From Erythrobacter sp. JK5 (GTDB taxonomy: Bacteria; Pseudomonadota; Alphaproteobacteria; Sphingomonadales; Sphingomonadaceae), in assembly GCF_018205975.1 (NCBI RefSeq), contig NZ_CP073577.1, positions 1,736,001 to 1,800,000 of the forward strand: DNA of 64,000 nt, read 5' to 3'. The notes under the pieces are model-generated. The model saw nothing but the letters and a program-made list of their open reading frames with translations, was not told the DNA's origin and made no database searches. Below, piece after piece: positions 54,027 through 64,000 of the stretch. The position numbers and the translations under genes were made by a program. Position 1 is the first letter of the stretch. The number at the start of each line of letters is the position of its first letter.

Positions 54027-55757
54027 CTACTGGTTGTTCTGCCGTCCGAGGAAACGCGGGATCGACAGCGCCGGAGCGTCGTCATCGCCATCATCGTCGT
54101 CCTCGTCTTCGTCGGAGGACGACCCACGCGACAGGTTGGCCATCCGCTCGAACAACGTCGTGCCGGGATTCGAACCGCCAGCCGAGCCGCTGCCCGGAGC
54201 CGATCCGGCGTCGTCACCGCCCAGCACCGGACGCTTGCGCGGTGCCTCGCCACGCGGTTCGACCGGCTTGTCGTCGGCCGCGAGCCGATCGGCATCGGCG
54301 AGCAGATCGTCGTCGGCATCGCCTTGCATTTCAGGCTCGTCCGCTTCGGCATCTTCGAATTCGGCATAATCGCCGCCGAGCTCGAGCGTATCTTCGTCCG
54401 CACCGAATCCGTCATCGGTCGGGTCCCCGAACCGGCTGTCTCCGGCGGGTTCGGGCAGCGTTTCGTCGGTGTCCTCGAGGTCATCCTCGTCCGCACCGCG
54501 CAATCCGGCAAGCGGATCGACGATGCCGTCGACGTCATCGTCTTCCTCGCCCATGTCGTCGCCCGCCTGCATGCCCGACAGGTCGAACGGCTCGGCCTCG
54601 TTGGCCGGTTCGGGCATCGGGTCGGGCGTTTCAGCCACCGGATTGGCCAGCGGAGCGACTGAAGGCGTGTCATCTGTTTCGGCTCCGGCTTCGCTTTCCT
54701 CGGCCTCGCCGCCCAGTTCGAGCACCGGCCGCTTGGGCGGGCGCGCGCTCGCAAGCGAAACCGGCGTCGAACGCTCGATCGCGCCCGATGCGCCTTGCTC
54801 GATCCCGGTGGCGACCACCGAGACGCGGATCTTGCCGTCGAGATCGGGGTTGAAGGCGCTGCCCCAGATGATGTTGGCGTCTTCATCGACCAGCTCGCGA
54901 ATGTGATTCGCGGCTTCGTCGACTTCGAGCAGCTTCATGTCCTCGCCGCCGATGATCGAGATGATGACACCTTTCGCACCCTGCATGCTCACCCCGTCGA
55001 GCAGCGGGTTGGCGATCGCCTGTTCGGCAGCGTCGAGCGCGCGGTTCTCGCCCTCGCCTTCGCCGGTGCCCATCATCGCCTTGCCCATTTCGCTCATGAC
55101 CGAACGGACGTCCGCGAAGTCGAGATTGATCAGGCCCGGCATCACCATCAGGTCGGTGATCGAGCGCACGCCCTGCTGCAGCACTTCGTCGGCGAGCTGG
55201 AACGCTTCCTTGAAGGTCGTTTCCGCCTTGGCGACGAGAAACAGGTTCTGGTTGGGAATGACGATCAGCGTGTCGACGTGATCCTGCAGCTCGTCGATCC
55301 CGGCCTCGGCCGCGCGCATCCGGCGGGTGCCTTCGAACAGGAAAGGCTTGGTCACGACGCCGACCGTGAGCACGCCCTTGCGGCGTGCCGCCTCGGCGAT
55401 CACGGGCGCAGCGCCGGTGCCGGTGCCGCCGCCCATCCCGGCGGCGATGAACACCATGTTCACGCCCTCGAGCGCTTCCTCGATCTCAGCCACGGTCTCT
55501 TCCGCCGCCGCCTTGCCGACTTCGGGCCTCGCGCCTGCGCCGAGACCACCGGTGATGTCCGGGCCAAGCTGGATGCGCCGTTCGGCCGGGCTGGTGCTGA
55601 GCGCCTGCGCGTCGGTGTTGGCGACGATGAAGTCGACGCCTTCGATTTCGGCATCGATCATGTTGGCGATCGCGTTGCCGCCCGCGCCACCGATCCCGAT
55701 GACCGTGATGCGGGGCCGAACCTCGTCAGTGGCTGCCGGTCCGATATTGATGCTCAT
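54027..55757 (-). CDS. ftsZ: cell division protein FtsZ with very long acidic linker
   Basis: FtsZ is the tubulin-like GTPase of the Z ring. The 576-residue protein has [16 protein letters not shown], the tubulin signature [29 protein letters not shown] and the T7 region, all in the first ~320 residues. A linker of about 240 residues rich in Asp, Glu, Gly and Pro follows ([31 protein letters not shown]). The C-terminal peptide [11 protein letters not shown] matches the FtsA/ZipA-binding tail. ATG 55757 has GGAGGA upstream. A DnaA box lies upstream. Confidence 0.96.
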   Translation of the reverse strand: MSINIGPAATDEVRPRITVIGIGGAGGNAIANMIDAEIEGVDFIVANTDAQALSTSPAERRIQLGPDITGGLGAGARPEVGKAAAEETVAEIEEALEGVNMVFIAAGMGGGTGTGAAPVIAEAARRKGVLTVGVVTKPFLFEGTRRMRAAEAGIDELQDHVDTLIVIPNQNLFLVAKAETTFKEAFQLADEVLQQGVRSITDLMVMPGLINLDFADVRSVMSEMGKAMMGTGEGEGENRALDAAEQAIANPLLDGVSMQGAKGVIISIIGGEDMKLLEVDEAANHIRELVDEDANIIWGSAFNPDLDGKIRVSVVATGIEQGASGAIERSTPVSLASARPPKRPVLELGGEAEESEAGAETDDTPSVAPLANPVAETPDPMPEPANEAEPFDLSGMQAGDDMGEEDDDVDGIVDPLAGLRGADEDDLEDTDETLPEPAGDSRFGDPTDDGFGADEDTLELGGDYAEFEDAEADEPEMQGDADDDLLADADRLAADDKPVEPRGEAPRKRPVLGGDDAGSAPGSGSAGGSNPGTTLFERMANLSRGSSSDEDEDDDDGDDDAPALSIPRFLGRQNNQ

Positions 55758-55851
55758 CAATCTGTCCTCCGGGTCTGCGGCGCGCCCCGTTTTGTCTACC
55801 GCCAGACCTTACATTTCCTCGATTTGCTTGTGACACATACGCTTCGTGCCC

Positions 55852-55878
55852 GTTATACCGCAGTTTTCATTATCCACA
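55852..55878 (-). promoter_or_regulatory. putative ftsZ promoter overlapping a consensus DnaA box
   Basis: TTATCCACA at 55870-55878 (plus strand) is a perfect DnaA box. On the minus strand a -10-like TATAAC lies at 55857-55852, so the DnaA box covers the expected -35 position. The start of transcription would be near 55845, about 88 bases before the ftsZ ATG. DnaA control of ftsZ is known in Caulobacter. Confidence 0.5.
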
Positions 55879-55921
55879 GCGGCCTGTTAACTCGCTTCCG
55901 TTTCGTATTGCCCGGTCCAAT

Positions 55922-57265
55922 TCAGAAATACTGCCTCAATGCGCGCCACAACCCGCCGATCGCCAGCGGCGCGGCGATCGTCCCGCGCTGCCTGCGGGGC
56001 TGCGCGTAGCCGCGCCCGACCGATCGAATATCGACCGGATCGTCGGCCGCGTAAAGGCACAGGCCCGCCAGCGTCGCAAAGCCTGGCGTCGAATGCGCCT
56101 CGGGCAGCCCCCTGAGCGAGGGCGCGCGGCCGATCCGCACCGGCATGCCGAGCGCGCTCTGGGTGAACTCGGCCAGCCCCGCAAGCTCGGCTCCGCCCCC
56201 GGTCAGCACCACCTGGCCCGCGCTCGTTCCGGAAAAACCCATCTCCTTCAGCGCCTTGCCGATCTCGCGAGTCACGTTCGAAAGCTGCTGCGTCACCACC
56301 GAAACCAGTTCGGCGCGGGGTATGCGGTTCTTGTCGTCGGCCCCGCGCGCGACCGGTCCGCCGGCATCTTCCCCGAAGGATTCGTTCGGGCCGTTGACCG
56401 GGATCATTTCGCGGTGGTCGCTGGGGCTGGCGATCGCCGAGCCGGAAACGCATTTGAGCCGCTCGGCCTGATAGCGGCGGATGCCGAATGCTCCGGCGAC
56501 CGCGTCGGTGATATCGCCCGATCCCATCGGCACCGCACGCAGGCCGAGCAGCATGCCGGCGGCGAAGACCGATACATTGGTGACATCGCTGCCGATCTCG
56601 ACCAGCGCGACGCCGAGCTCGCGCTCCTCCTCGCTGAGGCAGGCATAGCCCGAGGCGAGCGGCGCGGCGACCACCGCTTCGACTTCGAGATGCGCGCTCT
56701 GCACCGCTTCCATCAGGTTGCGCACCGGTGCCCCGTCGGCGAGCATCACGTGCACATCCACTCCGAGCCGTTCGGCATGAAGCCCGCGAGGATTGGCGAC
56801 GCCGTGTGCGCCGTCGAGCGTGTAATGCGCGGGCTGCGCGTGCAGCACGCTGCGCCCGTCGGGCTGGATCGTGTCGCGCGCGGCGATCAGCAGGTGCTCG
56901 ACATCCTCTTCCTCGATCCGGCGTCCGCCGATCTCTATCTCGACCTTGGAAACGTGGCTCTTGAGCCCCGCTCCGGCGCAGGCGACCCAGACGCTCTGGA
57001 TGCTCGTCCCGGCGTTCTTTTCCGCGCGCTCGACCGCGTCGCGGATGGCATAGGTCGCCGCCCGCATATCGGTGACGTAGCCGCGCTTGATCCCCTGGCT
57101 CGCGCGATGCCCCGATCCCAGCACCAGCAGTTCGCCGGTCTCGGTCTCGCCCATGATCATCGCCGAAATGCGAAAGCTGCCGATATTGACCGCGCCGAAG
57201 ATCTTGGCGAGCCGCGCCTTGCTCGCGGCGGCCTTGTTGGTGCGGGTCACTGCCTTGCTGGCCAT
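55922..57265 (-). CDS. ftsA: cell division protein FtsA
   Basis: FtsA is the actin-like membrane anchor of FtsZ. The 447-residue protein has the actin-family phosphate and nucleotide motifs (VNIGSFRISAMI, VALVEIGSDVTNVSVF, VVLTGGGAELAGL), a 1C domain (YVTDMRAATYAIRDAVERAE) and an amphipathic C-terminal tail (AIGGLWRALRQYF). ATG 57265 shares its A with the ftsQ TAA. A 164-bp spacer with a promoter-like site separates it from ftsZ. Confidence 0.93.
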   Translation of the reverse strand: MASKAVTRTNKAAASKARLAKIFGAVNIGSFRISAMIMGETETGELLVLGSGHRASQGIKRGYVTDMRAATYAIRDAVERAEKNAGTSIQSVWVACAGAGLKSHVSKVEIEIGGRRIEEEDVEHLLIAARDTIQPDGRSVLHAQPAHYTLDGAHGVANPRGLHAERLGVDVHVMLADGAPVRNLMEAVQSAHLEVEAVVAAPLASGYACLSEEERELGVALVEIGSDVTNVSVFAAGMLLGLRAVPMGSGDITDAVAGAFGIRRYQAERLKCVSGSAIASPSDHREMIPVNGPNESFGEDAGGPVARGADDKNRIPRAELVSVVTQQLSNVTREIGKALKEMGFSGTSAGQVVLTGGGAELAGLAEFTQSALGMPVRIGRAPSLRGLPEAHSTPGFATLAGLCLYAADDPVDIRSVGRGYAQPRRQRGTIAAPLAIGGLWRALRQYF

Positions 57266-58170
57266 TACGGATTGGCTCCTTCGAATTCGATCCGGTCGCC
57301 CCGGCCCGGCACGCGCATGTAGATGCGCGGCGGCGCGCGCATGTCGAAGGTCGCGACCTTGCCGCCGATCAGCCGGTTCTGCCCGTCGATCCGCGCGAAC
57401 TTGACCAGCGCGCTGGCGGATTCGTCTGCCCCTTCGGGCAGCGCCAGCACCTGCCCGGTCTTGAAGGTGAGGTTCCAGCGGCGGTTGCCGACCCATTCGG
57501 CAGCCTCGACCTGCGGGCGCAGCGCGGGCACAGCATCAAGCAGCGTTTCGAGCGCCGGCACCTGTTTTGCCGCCCCGGGGCCGGAAATCCGCAGGCGCTC
57601 GCCCGCCTTGTCGCGCGCGATCGGTTCAAGCTCCACGCCGCTGGCATCGATCAGCATCAGCCGGTCTGGCTTTTCGAGCACGGCATGGGGTGTGCGTTCG
57701 ATGATATCGATCGCCAGCGTTTCGGGTAGCTGGACCGAGACCCGCGCGTCGGCGACCCACGGCAGTTCGAGCAATTCCGCGCGCAGCGCCTCGACATCGA
57801 CCTGCGGCATCGGCTGATCGCGCTGCGCCAGCGCGCGGGCATAGACCTGGCGTTCGTCCATGCGGCTGGTCCCGGTGACGCGCACGTGGCGAACCTCGAA
57901 ACCGGCGTCCGACGCCAGCAGCGCAACCTGCGCGTGAGCCATTGCCGGAACCCCCGCGAGGTTCGCAATCACCCAGGCCAGCGCAACCGCACCGCCGATG
58001 ATCGCGGCGAGCCAGATGCGGCTCCACTGCTCCTCGGTAAAGGGCAGGATGCTCATCGCTCCATCAATGAAACCGCTGGTCTTCGCCCTGGCGCGACGCG
58101 CACCGGCGGCGCGGTTGGATGCCTTGGCGGCACGGCGAACGCCCTGCCCTCCGCGTTTGATCCTAGCCAT
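57265..58170 (-). CDS. ftsQ: cell division protein FtsQ
   Basis: FtsQ is a bitopic scaffold of the divisome. The 301-residue protein has a basic cytoplasmic N-terminus (MARIKRGGQGVRRAAKASNR), one membrane helix (IWLAAIIGGAVALAWVIANL), a POTRA domain (FEVRHVRVTGTSRMDERQVY), and the beta domain with VSVQLPETLAIDIIERTPHA. The start at 58170 is chosen over 58206, which would overlap ddl by 44 bases. It overlaps ddl by 8 bases and ftsA by 1. Confidence 0.9.
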   Translation of the reverse strand: MARIKRGGQGVRRAAKASNRAAGARRARAKTSGFIDGAMSILPFTEEQWSRIWLAAIIGGAVALAWVIANLAGVPAMAHAQVALLASDAGFEVRHVRVTGTSRMDERQVYARALAQRDQPMPQVDVEALRAELLELPWVADARVSVQLPETLAIDIIERTPHAVLEKPDRLMLIDASGVELEPIARDKAGERLRISGPGAAKQVPALETLLDAVPALRPQVEAAEWVGNRRWNLTFKTGQVLALPEGADESASALVKFARIDGQNRLIGGKVATFDMRAPPRIYMRVPGRGDRIEFEGANP

Positions 58171-59146
58171 CGGCGCCTCCCGTCGCCTTCGCGCCTTTCG
58201 CCGCATGAACCCTGATCGCTTCGCGCACGATCATGTCGCACAGATCGGGATAGGTAATCCCGGCATGCCTGGCCTGTTCGGGCACGAGGCTGAGCGGGGT
58301 CATGCCGGGCTGCGTATTGGTTTCGAGCACGAACAGCCCGTCCTCGCCCTGCTCGTCGTCCCACCGGAAATCGGTGCGGCTGGTGCCCTTGCAGCCGAGC
58401 ACCTCGTGCGCCTTGAGCGCATATTGCTCGCACAGCGCCGCGATCTCCGGCGGGATCTGCGCCGGGCAGACATGCTGGGTGCGGCCCTCGGTGTATTTGT
58501 GCTCGTAATCGTAGAAGCCGTGCTCGATCACGAGCTCGGTCACGCCGAGCGCCCGCGCGCCATCCGGCCCGTCGATCACGGCCGTGGTCAGTTCGCGGCC
58601 CCTGATGAACGGCTCGGCCAGCAATTCGGCAAAGTCCTGCCACGGGCCTGCGGCATCGCGGCCGATGGGATTGCCGTAATTGCTTTCATCGGTGACGATC
58701 GCGACCCCCACAGAGGAGCCTTCGTTGACCGGTTTGAGCACATAGGGCCGCGCCAGCGGATCGCGCTCGAATATCTCTTCGCTGCTGACGATCCGCCCGC
58801 CCGGAAACGGGATGCCGTGCGGCTGCAGCACCAGCTTGGTCAGCTGCTTGTCGATCGCGATTACCGAAGTGGCAACGCCGGAATGGGTGTAGGCGATGCC
58901 CATCAGGTCGAGCATGCCCTGCACGCTGCCATCCTCGCCCGGCACGCCGTGGAGCGCGTTGAACACCACGTCGGGCTGCGCCTCGGAGATCTTTGCAGCA
59001 ACATCGCGGCCCATGTCGATGCGAGTGGTGCGATGCCCCTTGCTCTCGAGCGCATCGGCGACGCCGTTCCCGCTCATCAGCGAAACCTCGCGCTCGTTGG
59101 CCCAGCCGCCCATCAGGACGGCGATATGGAGGGGAGCATCACTCAC
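58163..59146 (-). CDS. ddl: D-alanine--D-alanine ligase
   Basis: Ddl makes D-Ala-D-Ala with ATP. The 327-residue protein is an ATP-grasp enzyme: VLMGGWANEREVSLMSG, NALHGVPGEDGSVQGMLDLM, YTHSGVATSVIAIDK, YVLKPVNEGSSVGVAIV, and the Mg site VLETNTQPGMTPLSLVPEQA. It starts at GTG 59146, overlapping the murB stop as GTGA. It lies between murB and ftsQ as usual in the division cluster. Confidence 0.95.
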   Translation of the reverse strand: MSDAPLHIAVLMGGWANEREVSLMSGNGVADALESKGHRTTRIDMGRDVAAKISEAQPDVVFNALHGVPGEDGSVQGMLDLMGIAYTHSGVATSVIAIDKQLTKLVLQPHGIPFPGGRIVSSEEIFERDPLARPYVLKPVNEGSSVGVAIVTDESNYGNPIGRDAAGPWQDFAELLAEPFIRGRELTTAVIDGPDGARALGVTELVIEHGFYDYEHKYTEGRTQHVCPAQIPPEIAALCEQYALKAHEVLGCKGTSRTDFRWDDEQGEDGLFVLETNTQPGMTPLSLVPEQARHAGITYPDLCDMIVREAIRVHAAKGAKATGGADG

Positions 59147-60117
59147 GGGCGCCCCACCCGTTTGATTTCCCATTCGAGCTGAACGCCCGAATGCGCATAG
59201 ACGTTTTCGCGCACGATCTCGCCCAGTTCCTCGATCTCGGTGCTGGTCGCGTTGCCGGTGTTGATCAGGAAATTGGCGTGTTTCTCGCTCACCTGCGCGC
59301 CGCCATGCTTGAACCCGCGCAGTCCGGCGGCGTCGATCAGCTTCCACGAACTGTGCCCCGGCGGGTTCTTGAAGGTCGATCCCCCGGTCATGCTGCCGAT
59401 CGGCTGCGATTCCTTCCGCTCGCTGGAAATGCGGTCCATTTCTGCGCGGATCGTGTCGGGATCGCCCGCAAACCCTGCGAAGCGCGCCTCGACCACCGTC
59501 GCGCCATCGGGCAGGGCGGAATGGCGATAGGAATATTGCAGGTCGGCATTGCCGAGCGTCACGAACTGCCCGTCGGGCAGGATCACGTCGCAATCGACCA
59601 GCACGTCCCTGGTCTCGCGGCCGTAGCACCCGCCATTCATGCGGGTGACGCCGCCGACCGATCCGGGAATGCCGGTGAAGAAAGCCAGCCCGTCGATCCC
59701 GGCCTTGGCCGCGCGGCGTGCGACGATGCTTACCGGAGCGGCGGCCCCGGCCTTCAGCGTCGTCGGCCCGGTGATTTCGACCTCGGCGAATTCCTTGCCC
59801 AGCTTGATCACGACGCCGGGCACACCGCCATCGCGTATGATGGTGTTCGACCCGACCCCCAACGCCATGACCGGCAAGTCGCCGTCGAGCCGTTCGTAGA
59901 AGGTCTTGAGATCGTCCAGATCGGCAGGCTCGAACAGCCAGTCGGCGTGGCCACCGCTTTTGAACCAGACAAATTTCGCAAGCGGCGCATCGCGCGTCAG
60001 CCGCCCGCGAAGACCTTCGATCGGCACGGGCGCGGATGCCGCGCCCTCGACAGCGCAGTCGGGGGCCATGCCGCTGTCGAAGTTCGGGACATCGTCGGGT
60101 TGCACCATGTCGTTCAT
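59143..60117 (-). CDS. murB: UDP-N-acetylenolpyruvoylglucosamine reductase
   Basis: MurB reduces enolpyruvyl-UDP-GlcNAc to UDP-MurNAc with FAD and NADPH. The 324-residue protein has [60 protein letters not shown], and the proton-donor region [10 protein letters not shown] with a late [17 protein letters not shown] (catalytic Ser/Glu). Overlaps murC and ddl by 4 bases on each side. ATG 60117 ([10 protein letters not shown]) is the likely start. Confidence 0.95.
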   Translation of the reverse strand: MNDMVQPDDVPNFDSGMAPDCAVEGAASAPVPIEGLRGRLTRDAPLAKFVWFKSGGHADWLFEPADLDDLKTFYERLDGDLPVMALGVGSNTIIRDGGVPGVVIKLGKEFAEVEITGPTTLKAGAAAPVSIVARRAAKAGIDGLAFFTGIPGSVGGVTRMNGGCYGRETRDVLVDCDVILPDGQFVTLGNADLQYSYRHSALPDGATVVEARFAGFAGDPDTIRAEMDRISSERKESQPIGSMTGGSTFKNPPGHSSWKLIDAAGLRGFKHGGAQVSEKHANFLINTGNATSTEIEELGEIVRENVYAHSGVQLEWEIKRVGRP

Positions 60118-61559
60118 GTTCCCCGATGTGAATCAATCGCGGAAGTCAGACCAGCCGCCCAGCGTGTGATATCCCCCGCGCCGAGGCACACCACGATGTC
60201 TCCCGGGGCAAGCTCCTGCGCGAGCGCGCCAGCCAGCGCGTCCTGATCGGGGATCGTCTGCGCCGAACGGTGTCCGCGCGACTTCAGCCCGGCGACCAGC
60301 GCATCGGCATCGATGCCCGGTATCGGATCCTCGCCCGCTTCGTAGACCGGAGTGACGTAGACCATGTCGGCTTCGTTGAAGCAGGTCTGGAAGTCTTCCA
60401 TCAGGTCGCTCAAACGCGAATAGCGGTGCGGCTGGGCAACCGCGATCACACGCCCCGCCTCGCCGCCGACCGCTTCGCGCGCGGCAGAGAGAACCGCGCG
60501 GATTTCGACCGGGTGGTGGGCGTAATCGTCGATGATCTGGACCTGCGCCCCGCCGCCGACGTCGAGCGTGCCGACCCGGGTAAAGCGACGCCGCACGCCG
60601 CCGAAACTGCCGAAGCCCTCGCGGATGACATCGTCGCTGCAGCCCATCTCGATCGCCACCGCGATCGCCGCGAGCGCATTCTGGACATTGTGCCGCCCCG
60701 GCATCGGCAGATGCACGCCCTCGATCCGGCGGTCCTCCCGCTGCTCCTTGGTGCCGCGCTGGCGGACGATAACGTCGAATGTGTTGCCGCCGTCGACCGT
60801 GCGGATGTTCACGCCGCAGATATCGGCCTGCAGCGAGAAGCCGTAGGTCACGACCTTGCGGTCGCGCACCTGCCCGATCACGGCCTGCACTTCGGGATGA
60901 TCGACGCACAGGATCGCGGCGCCGTAGAACGGGACGTTGTGGATGAACTCGACGAAGGCGCGCTTCACCCCGTCGAAATCGCCGTAATGGTCGAGATGCT
61001 CGGGATCGATGTTGGTGACGACCGCGATCGTGCCGTCGAGCCGCAGGAAGCTGCCGTCGCTCTCGTCGGCCTCGACCACCATCCAGTCGGAATCGCCCAG
61101 ACGCGCATTGGAACCGTACTGTTCGATGATCCCGCCGTTGATCACGGTCGGGTCGATCTTGCCGCAGTCCAGCAGGCTGGCGATCATGCTGGTGGTGGTC
61201 GTCTTGCCGTGGGTGCCTGCGACTGCGACGGTTGATTTCAGTCGCATCAGTTCGGCGAGCATTTCCGCACGGCGCACCACCGGAATGCGGTTTTCGAGCG
61301 CGGCGACGACTTCGGGATTGGTGCGGCGCACCGCCGTCGAGGTGACGACCACCGCCACGCCTTCGACATTCTCCTTCGCCTGGCCGATCTTTACCGGGAT
61401 ACCGCGTCCGCGCAGCCGTTCGACGCTCGGCCCTTCGGAAAGGTCGCTGCCCTGTACCGAATAGCCGAGATTGTGCATCACCTCGGCGATGCCGGACATG
61501 CCGATCCCGCCGATCCCGACGAAGTGGATCGTGCCGATATCGGTGCCGACGCCCTTCAT
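60114..61559 (-). CDS. murC: UDP-N-acetylmuramate--L-alanine ligase
   Basis: MurC adds L-Ala to UDP-MurNAc. The 481-residue Mur ligase has [19 protein letters not shown] (UDP-binding Rossmann), the P-loop [59 protein letters not shown], and [20 protein letters not shown]. All family landmarks are intact. It overlaps murG and murB by 4 bases each, so this is a tightly coupled operon. Confidence 0.96.
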   Translation of the reverse strand: MKGVGTDIGTIHFVGIGGIGMSGIAEVMHNLGYSVQGSDLSEGPSVERLRGRGIPVKIGQAKENVEGVAVVVTSTAVRRTNPEVVAALENRIPVVRRAEMLAELMRLKSTVAVAGTHGKTTTTSMIASLLDCGKIDPTVINGGIIEQYGSNARLGDSDWMVVEADESDGSFLRLDGTIAVVTNIDPEHLDHYGDFDGVKRAFVEFIHNVPFYGAAILCVDHPEVQAVIGQVRDRKVVTYGFSLQADICGVNIRTVDGGNTFDVIVRQRGTKEQREDRRIEGVHLPMPGRHNVQNALAAIAVAIEMGCSDDVIREGFGSFGGVRRRFTRVGTLDVGGGAQVQIIDDYAHHPVEIRAVLSAAREAVGGEAGRVIAVAQPHRYSRLSDLMEDFQTCFNEADMVYVTPVYEAGEDPIPGIDADALVAGLKSRGHRSAQTIPDQDALAGALAQELAPGDIVVCLGAGDITRWAAGLTSAIDSHRGT

Positions 61560-62800
61560 CGGACGTTATCCTCCGAGGCTTCGCGCGTGGCCGCCTGCGG
61601 CTTGTGCGCCTGTTCCGCAGCGCGGGGGCTCGTTTCGCCCACGCGGATCACGTCCATCAGATCGATCCCGGCCATGCTCTCGACCAGGTCGGCGAGATCC
61701 TTCGCCGCGTCGGGGCGCCCGCAATTCCACGCTCCGTGCGCCGCGTTGGCGAGGCTTTGCGGGTTCTGAGCCATCGCCTGGATCTGCTTGGCCAGTTCCT
61801 TGGGATTGAAATTGTCCTGCCGGATCATCCGTGCCCCGCCCGCTTTCACGATCTCGCGCGTGTTCGCCGCCTGGTGATCGTCGGTGGCGATCGGCAGCGG
61901 GATCAGGATCGCGGGGCGGCCCACCGCGGTCAGCTCGGCAATCGTCGAAGCCCCCGCGCGGCCGATGAACAGATGCGCGTCGGCGAGCCGTTCGTGCATA
62001 TCCTCGAAATAGGTGCCGAGCTCGGCCGGGATATCGTGATTGGCGTAGCGCTCGCGCACCGCGTCGAGATCCTCGCTACGGCATTGCTGGGTCACCTGCA
62101 GCCGCTGGCGCAGCATCGGCGGCAGCATGGCGAGACCATCCGGTACCACTTCGGACAGCACCCGAGCGCCCTGGCTTCCGCCGGTTACGAGCACACGGAG
62201 CAGCCCGTCTTCGGTGAAGGCGGGGAAATCCTCGTCGCGCAGGTGCAGCACTTCCTCGCGCACGGGATTGCCGACGAGATGGACCTTGTCGGCGAATTTC
62301 GGCTTGAGCCGCTGCACATCGGGATAGGAGGTTGCGATCGCATCGACGCGCCGCGCCAGCAGGCGGTTGACCCGCCCGAACACGGCGTTCTGCTCGTGCA
62401 CGAGGCACGGAATCTTCGCCGAAGTCGCCGCGAGCAGCGCGGGCAGCGCGGGATAGCCGCCAAAGCCGATCACCGCGCTCGGTTCGAACGCATCGAACAG
62501 CCGCAGTGCCATGTTGCGCCCTTCCAGCACCGAACGCACCCCGCGAACCCAGCGCAGCGGGTTCTTGCCGAATCGACCGGCCGGCAGGACATGCGCGGTG
62601 AGGCCTTCGGGCTTGCCGGGGATGGTGACCCCGCGAGAATCGGTAATCAACGCGACGTGATGCCCGCGCTCCTCCAGCTCGCTCGCCAATGCAAAGGCAG
62701 GGATCAGGTGCCCGCCGGTGCCGCCCGCGGCAAGCACGAAGTGACGGCTTGCCCCGCTCGGGACATGCTGGCCCTTCCTTCCCGGCGTCTCGCTGGTCAT
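61556..62800 (-). CDS. murG: undecaprenyldiphospho-muramoylpentapeptide beta-N-acetylglucosaminyltransferase
   Basis: MurG makes lipid II from lipid I. The 414-residue GT28 enzyme has the N-terminal loop [71 protein letters not shown], and the donor site [20 protein letters not shown]. It has an extra ~15 polar residues before the first strand and a longer C-terminal tail than most. Overlaps ftsW and murC by 4 bases each. Confidence 0.95.
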   Translation of the reverse strand: MTSETPGRKGQHVPSGASRHFVLAAGGTGGHLIPAFALASELEERGHHVALITDSRGVTIPGKPEGLTAHVLPAGRFGKNPLRWVRGVRSVLEGRNMALRLFDAFEPSAVIGFGGYPALPALLAATSAKIPCLVHEQNAVFGRVNRLLARRVDAIATSYPDVQRLKPKFADKVHLVGNPVREEVLHLRDEDFPAFTEDGLLRVLVTGGSQGARVLSEVVPDGLAMLPPMLRQRLQVTQQCRSEDLDAVRERYANHDIPAELGTYFEDMHERLADAHLFIGRAGASTIAELTAVGRPAILIPLPIATDDHQAANTREIVKAGGARMIRQDNFNPKELAKQIQAMAQNPQSLANAAHGAWNCGRPDAAKDLADLVESMAGIDLMDVIRVGETSPRAAEQAHKPQAATREASEDNVR

Positions 62801-63984
62801 GCGCGGTCCTCCCTGTGGTCCGTCTTCGGACGCTCGATCATCGACATCAGCCCGACATCGTCGCGTTGGAGAAACGGATTGCGACGGGTGATCGCCAGCA
62901 ATAGCCCAATTGCGAAACAGACCGCCAGCGTCGAGGACCCGCCATAGCTGACAAGCGGCAGCGTCATCCCCTTCGACGGGAACAGCTGGAGGTTGACGAG
63001 AATGTTTATGAACGCCTGTCCGCCGAACCCGGTCGCCAGGCCGGTCCCGGCGAGCAGCACGAACAGGTTGTCCTCACCGACCAGTCGCAGCAGCACCCGC
63101 GCGACGATCGCGAGATAGAGCGCGACCACGATGGCGCACACGATCAGGCCGAACTCCTCGCCGATGACCGAGAAGATATAGTCGGTGTGCGCCTCGGGCA
63201 GGTTCATCTTGCGCACGCCGAGCCATAGTCCGCTGCCCGTCCAGCCTCCGGCCAGCAGGGTCCGCTGCGCCAGATCGACCTGGTCGAACGCGGTCCCCCC
63301 GCCGAAGAAGGAATCGATCCGGTGACGGGCATTGTCGTAGAGGAAATAGCTCAGCGTCAGGCCCGTGATCCCTGCGAGCACCAAAGCGCCGATGCGTTGC
63401 AGCGATACGCCCGACAGCAGGATCAGTACGAACCACACGCCGCCGAACAGGATCGTCGCCCCGAGATTGGGCTGGAGCATCAGCAACGCCGCGACCAGCG
63501 CCATGATTGCGGTGCAATAGCCCAGCACCGGCAAATCCGGATCGCGCAGGCGCCAGCTCAGGATCCACGCCAGAATGACGGTGAACCCCGGCTTGAGGAA
63601 TTCGCTCGGTTGCAGCGACATGCCGACCTCGAGCCAGCGCCGCGCCCCGTTCTTTTCCGCCCCGAAGATCGGCACCAGGAACATCAGCCCCAGCATGATC
63701 ACCCCGACCACGATCCCGACCCGGCGCGCATCATCGCGTTCAAGGAAAGAAAGCCCGATCATCAGGCACAGCCCCATGAACTGGAACACCAGATGTCGCT
63801 TGAAGAACAGGAATTCGTCGAGCCGCACCTCGGCGGTCGAAAGCTGGTCGGCGCTGGCCGGCGAGGCGGCGAGCACCGAGGCCGTGCCGATCGCCATCAG
63901 CATCAGGATGAACGCCAGCAGCACCTTGTCGATTTCCTGCCACCACACCCGCACCCGCTCGCGCCAGGCCCGGCGCACCGGCAC
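62797..63984 (-). CDS. ftsW: septal peptidoglycan polymerase FtsW, 5' end possibly beyond the window
   Basis: FtsW is the SEDS-family glycosyltransferase of septal wall synthesis. The protein visible here has about ten hydrophobic segments and the SEDS landmarks NGARRWLEVGMSLQPSEFLK and AHTDYIFSVIGEEFGLI, plus LPLVSYGGSSTL near the C-terminus. The first available start is GTG 63984 (VPVRRAWRERV), but the frame is open to the window edge, so an upstream start is possible. It is the first gene seen of the ftsW-murG-murC-murB-ddl-ftsQ-ftsA run. Confidence 0.93.
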   Translation of the reverse strand: MPVRRAWRERVRVWWQEIDKVLLAFILMLMAIGTASVLAASPASADQLSTAEVRLDEFLFFKRHLVFQFMGLCLMIGLSFLERDDARRVGIVVGVIMLGLMFLVPIFGAEKNGARRWLEVGMSLQPSEFLKPGFTVILAWILSWRLRDPDLPVLGYCTAIMALVAALLMLQPNLGATILFGGVWFVLILLSGVSLQRIGALVLAGITGLTLSYFLYDNARHRIDSFFGGGTAFDQVDLAQRTLLAGGWTGSGLWLGVRKMNLPEAHTDYIFSVIGEEFGLIVCAIVVALYLAIVARVLLRLVGEDNLFVLLAGTGLATGFGGQAFINILVNLQLFPSKGMTLPLVSYGGSSTLAVCFAIGLLLAITRRNPFLQRDDVGLMSMIERPKTDHREDRA

Positions 63985-64000
63985 GGGAGCGTGGAACGGC

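Overview
The window is GC-rich, gene-dense DNA from an alphaproteobacterium, most likely a member of the Sphingomonadales close to Erythrobacteraceae. This rests on the gene orders argH-lysA, serC-serA-hisZ, cobA-DUF2849-cysI-DUF934-cysH and ftsW-murG-murC-murB-ddl-ftsQ-ftsA-ftsZ, and on short palindromic repeats of the kinds common in that order. It is mostly core chromosome. I see no rRNA, CRISPR array, insertion sequence or prophage. There are three tRNA genes (Val, Thr, Ala) and one cobalamin riboswitch.

Layout. 1-9800: an asparaginase, tRNA-Val, a TlpA-like thioredoxin lipoprotein divergent from an argH / small lipoprotein / lysA / siroheme-synthase run, a winged-helix regulator, an ECF sigma factor with its DUF6768 membrane partner, an L,D-transpeptidase and purA. 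9800-12400: a secreted hydrolase and a metzincin/lipoprotein pair sit between purA and hisZ, an interval that looks inserted. 12400-16500: hisZ, serA and serC, with a palindromic element in each spacer. 16700-26400: a glycosyltransferase, small membrane proteins, a PadR regulator, rarA followed by three overlapping or abutting genes including an RNase H-fold candidate, tRNA-Thr, an M24 peptidase and an Old Yellow Enzyme homologue. 26400-31260: a 1622-residue autotransporter with an internally duplicated passenger. 31400-42250: queF, a proline-rich membrane protein, a sulfurtransferase and a cystathionine beta-lyase-like gene overlapping two tandem MscS channels, then the assimilatory sulfate reduction operon. 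42280-46110: a hypothetical gene, then an obgE-proB-SDR operon on the minus strand. 46250-50640: a B12-type TonB receptor with its riboswitch, tRNA-Ala, a lipoprotein and a BAX-inhibitor-1 family protein. 50780-64000: proC, a YbjN protein, a TPR/SPOR protein and the division and cell-wall cluster, which runs off the right edge.

How genes work together. CobA makes precorrin-2 and the Met8-like protein at 4911 finishes siroheme, the cofactor of CysI. CysH supplies sulfite to CysI. SerC and SerA feed serine to cysteine synthesis, and the sulfurtransferase and lyase handle sulfur amino acids. ProB and ProC are two of the three proline steps. The cluster at the right end makes UDP-MurNAc precursors, lipid II and the divisome.

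Points of most interest. Three conserved genes (argH, queF, the SPOR gene) each appear to lack one G within a G run, which looks like a systematic homopolymer error or three independent frameshifts. A structured ~95-bp element occurs twice, with compensatory base changes in its hairpins. A consensus DnaA box sits over the presumed -35 region of an ftsZ promoter. The siroheme synthase carries what looks like a truncated SUMT domain. The hisZ-purA interval holds a metzincin/lipoprotein operon of unknown role.
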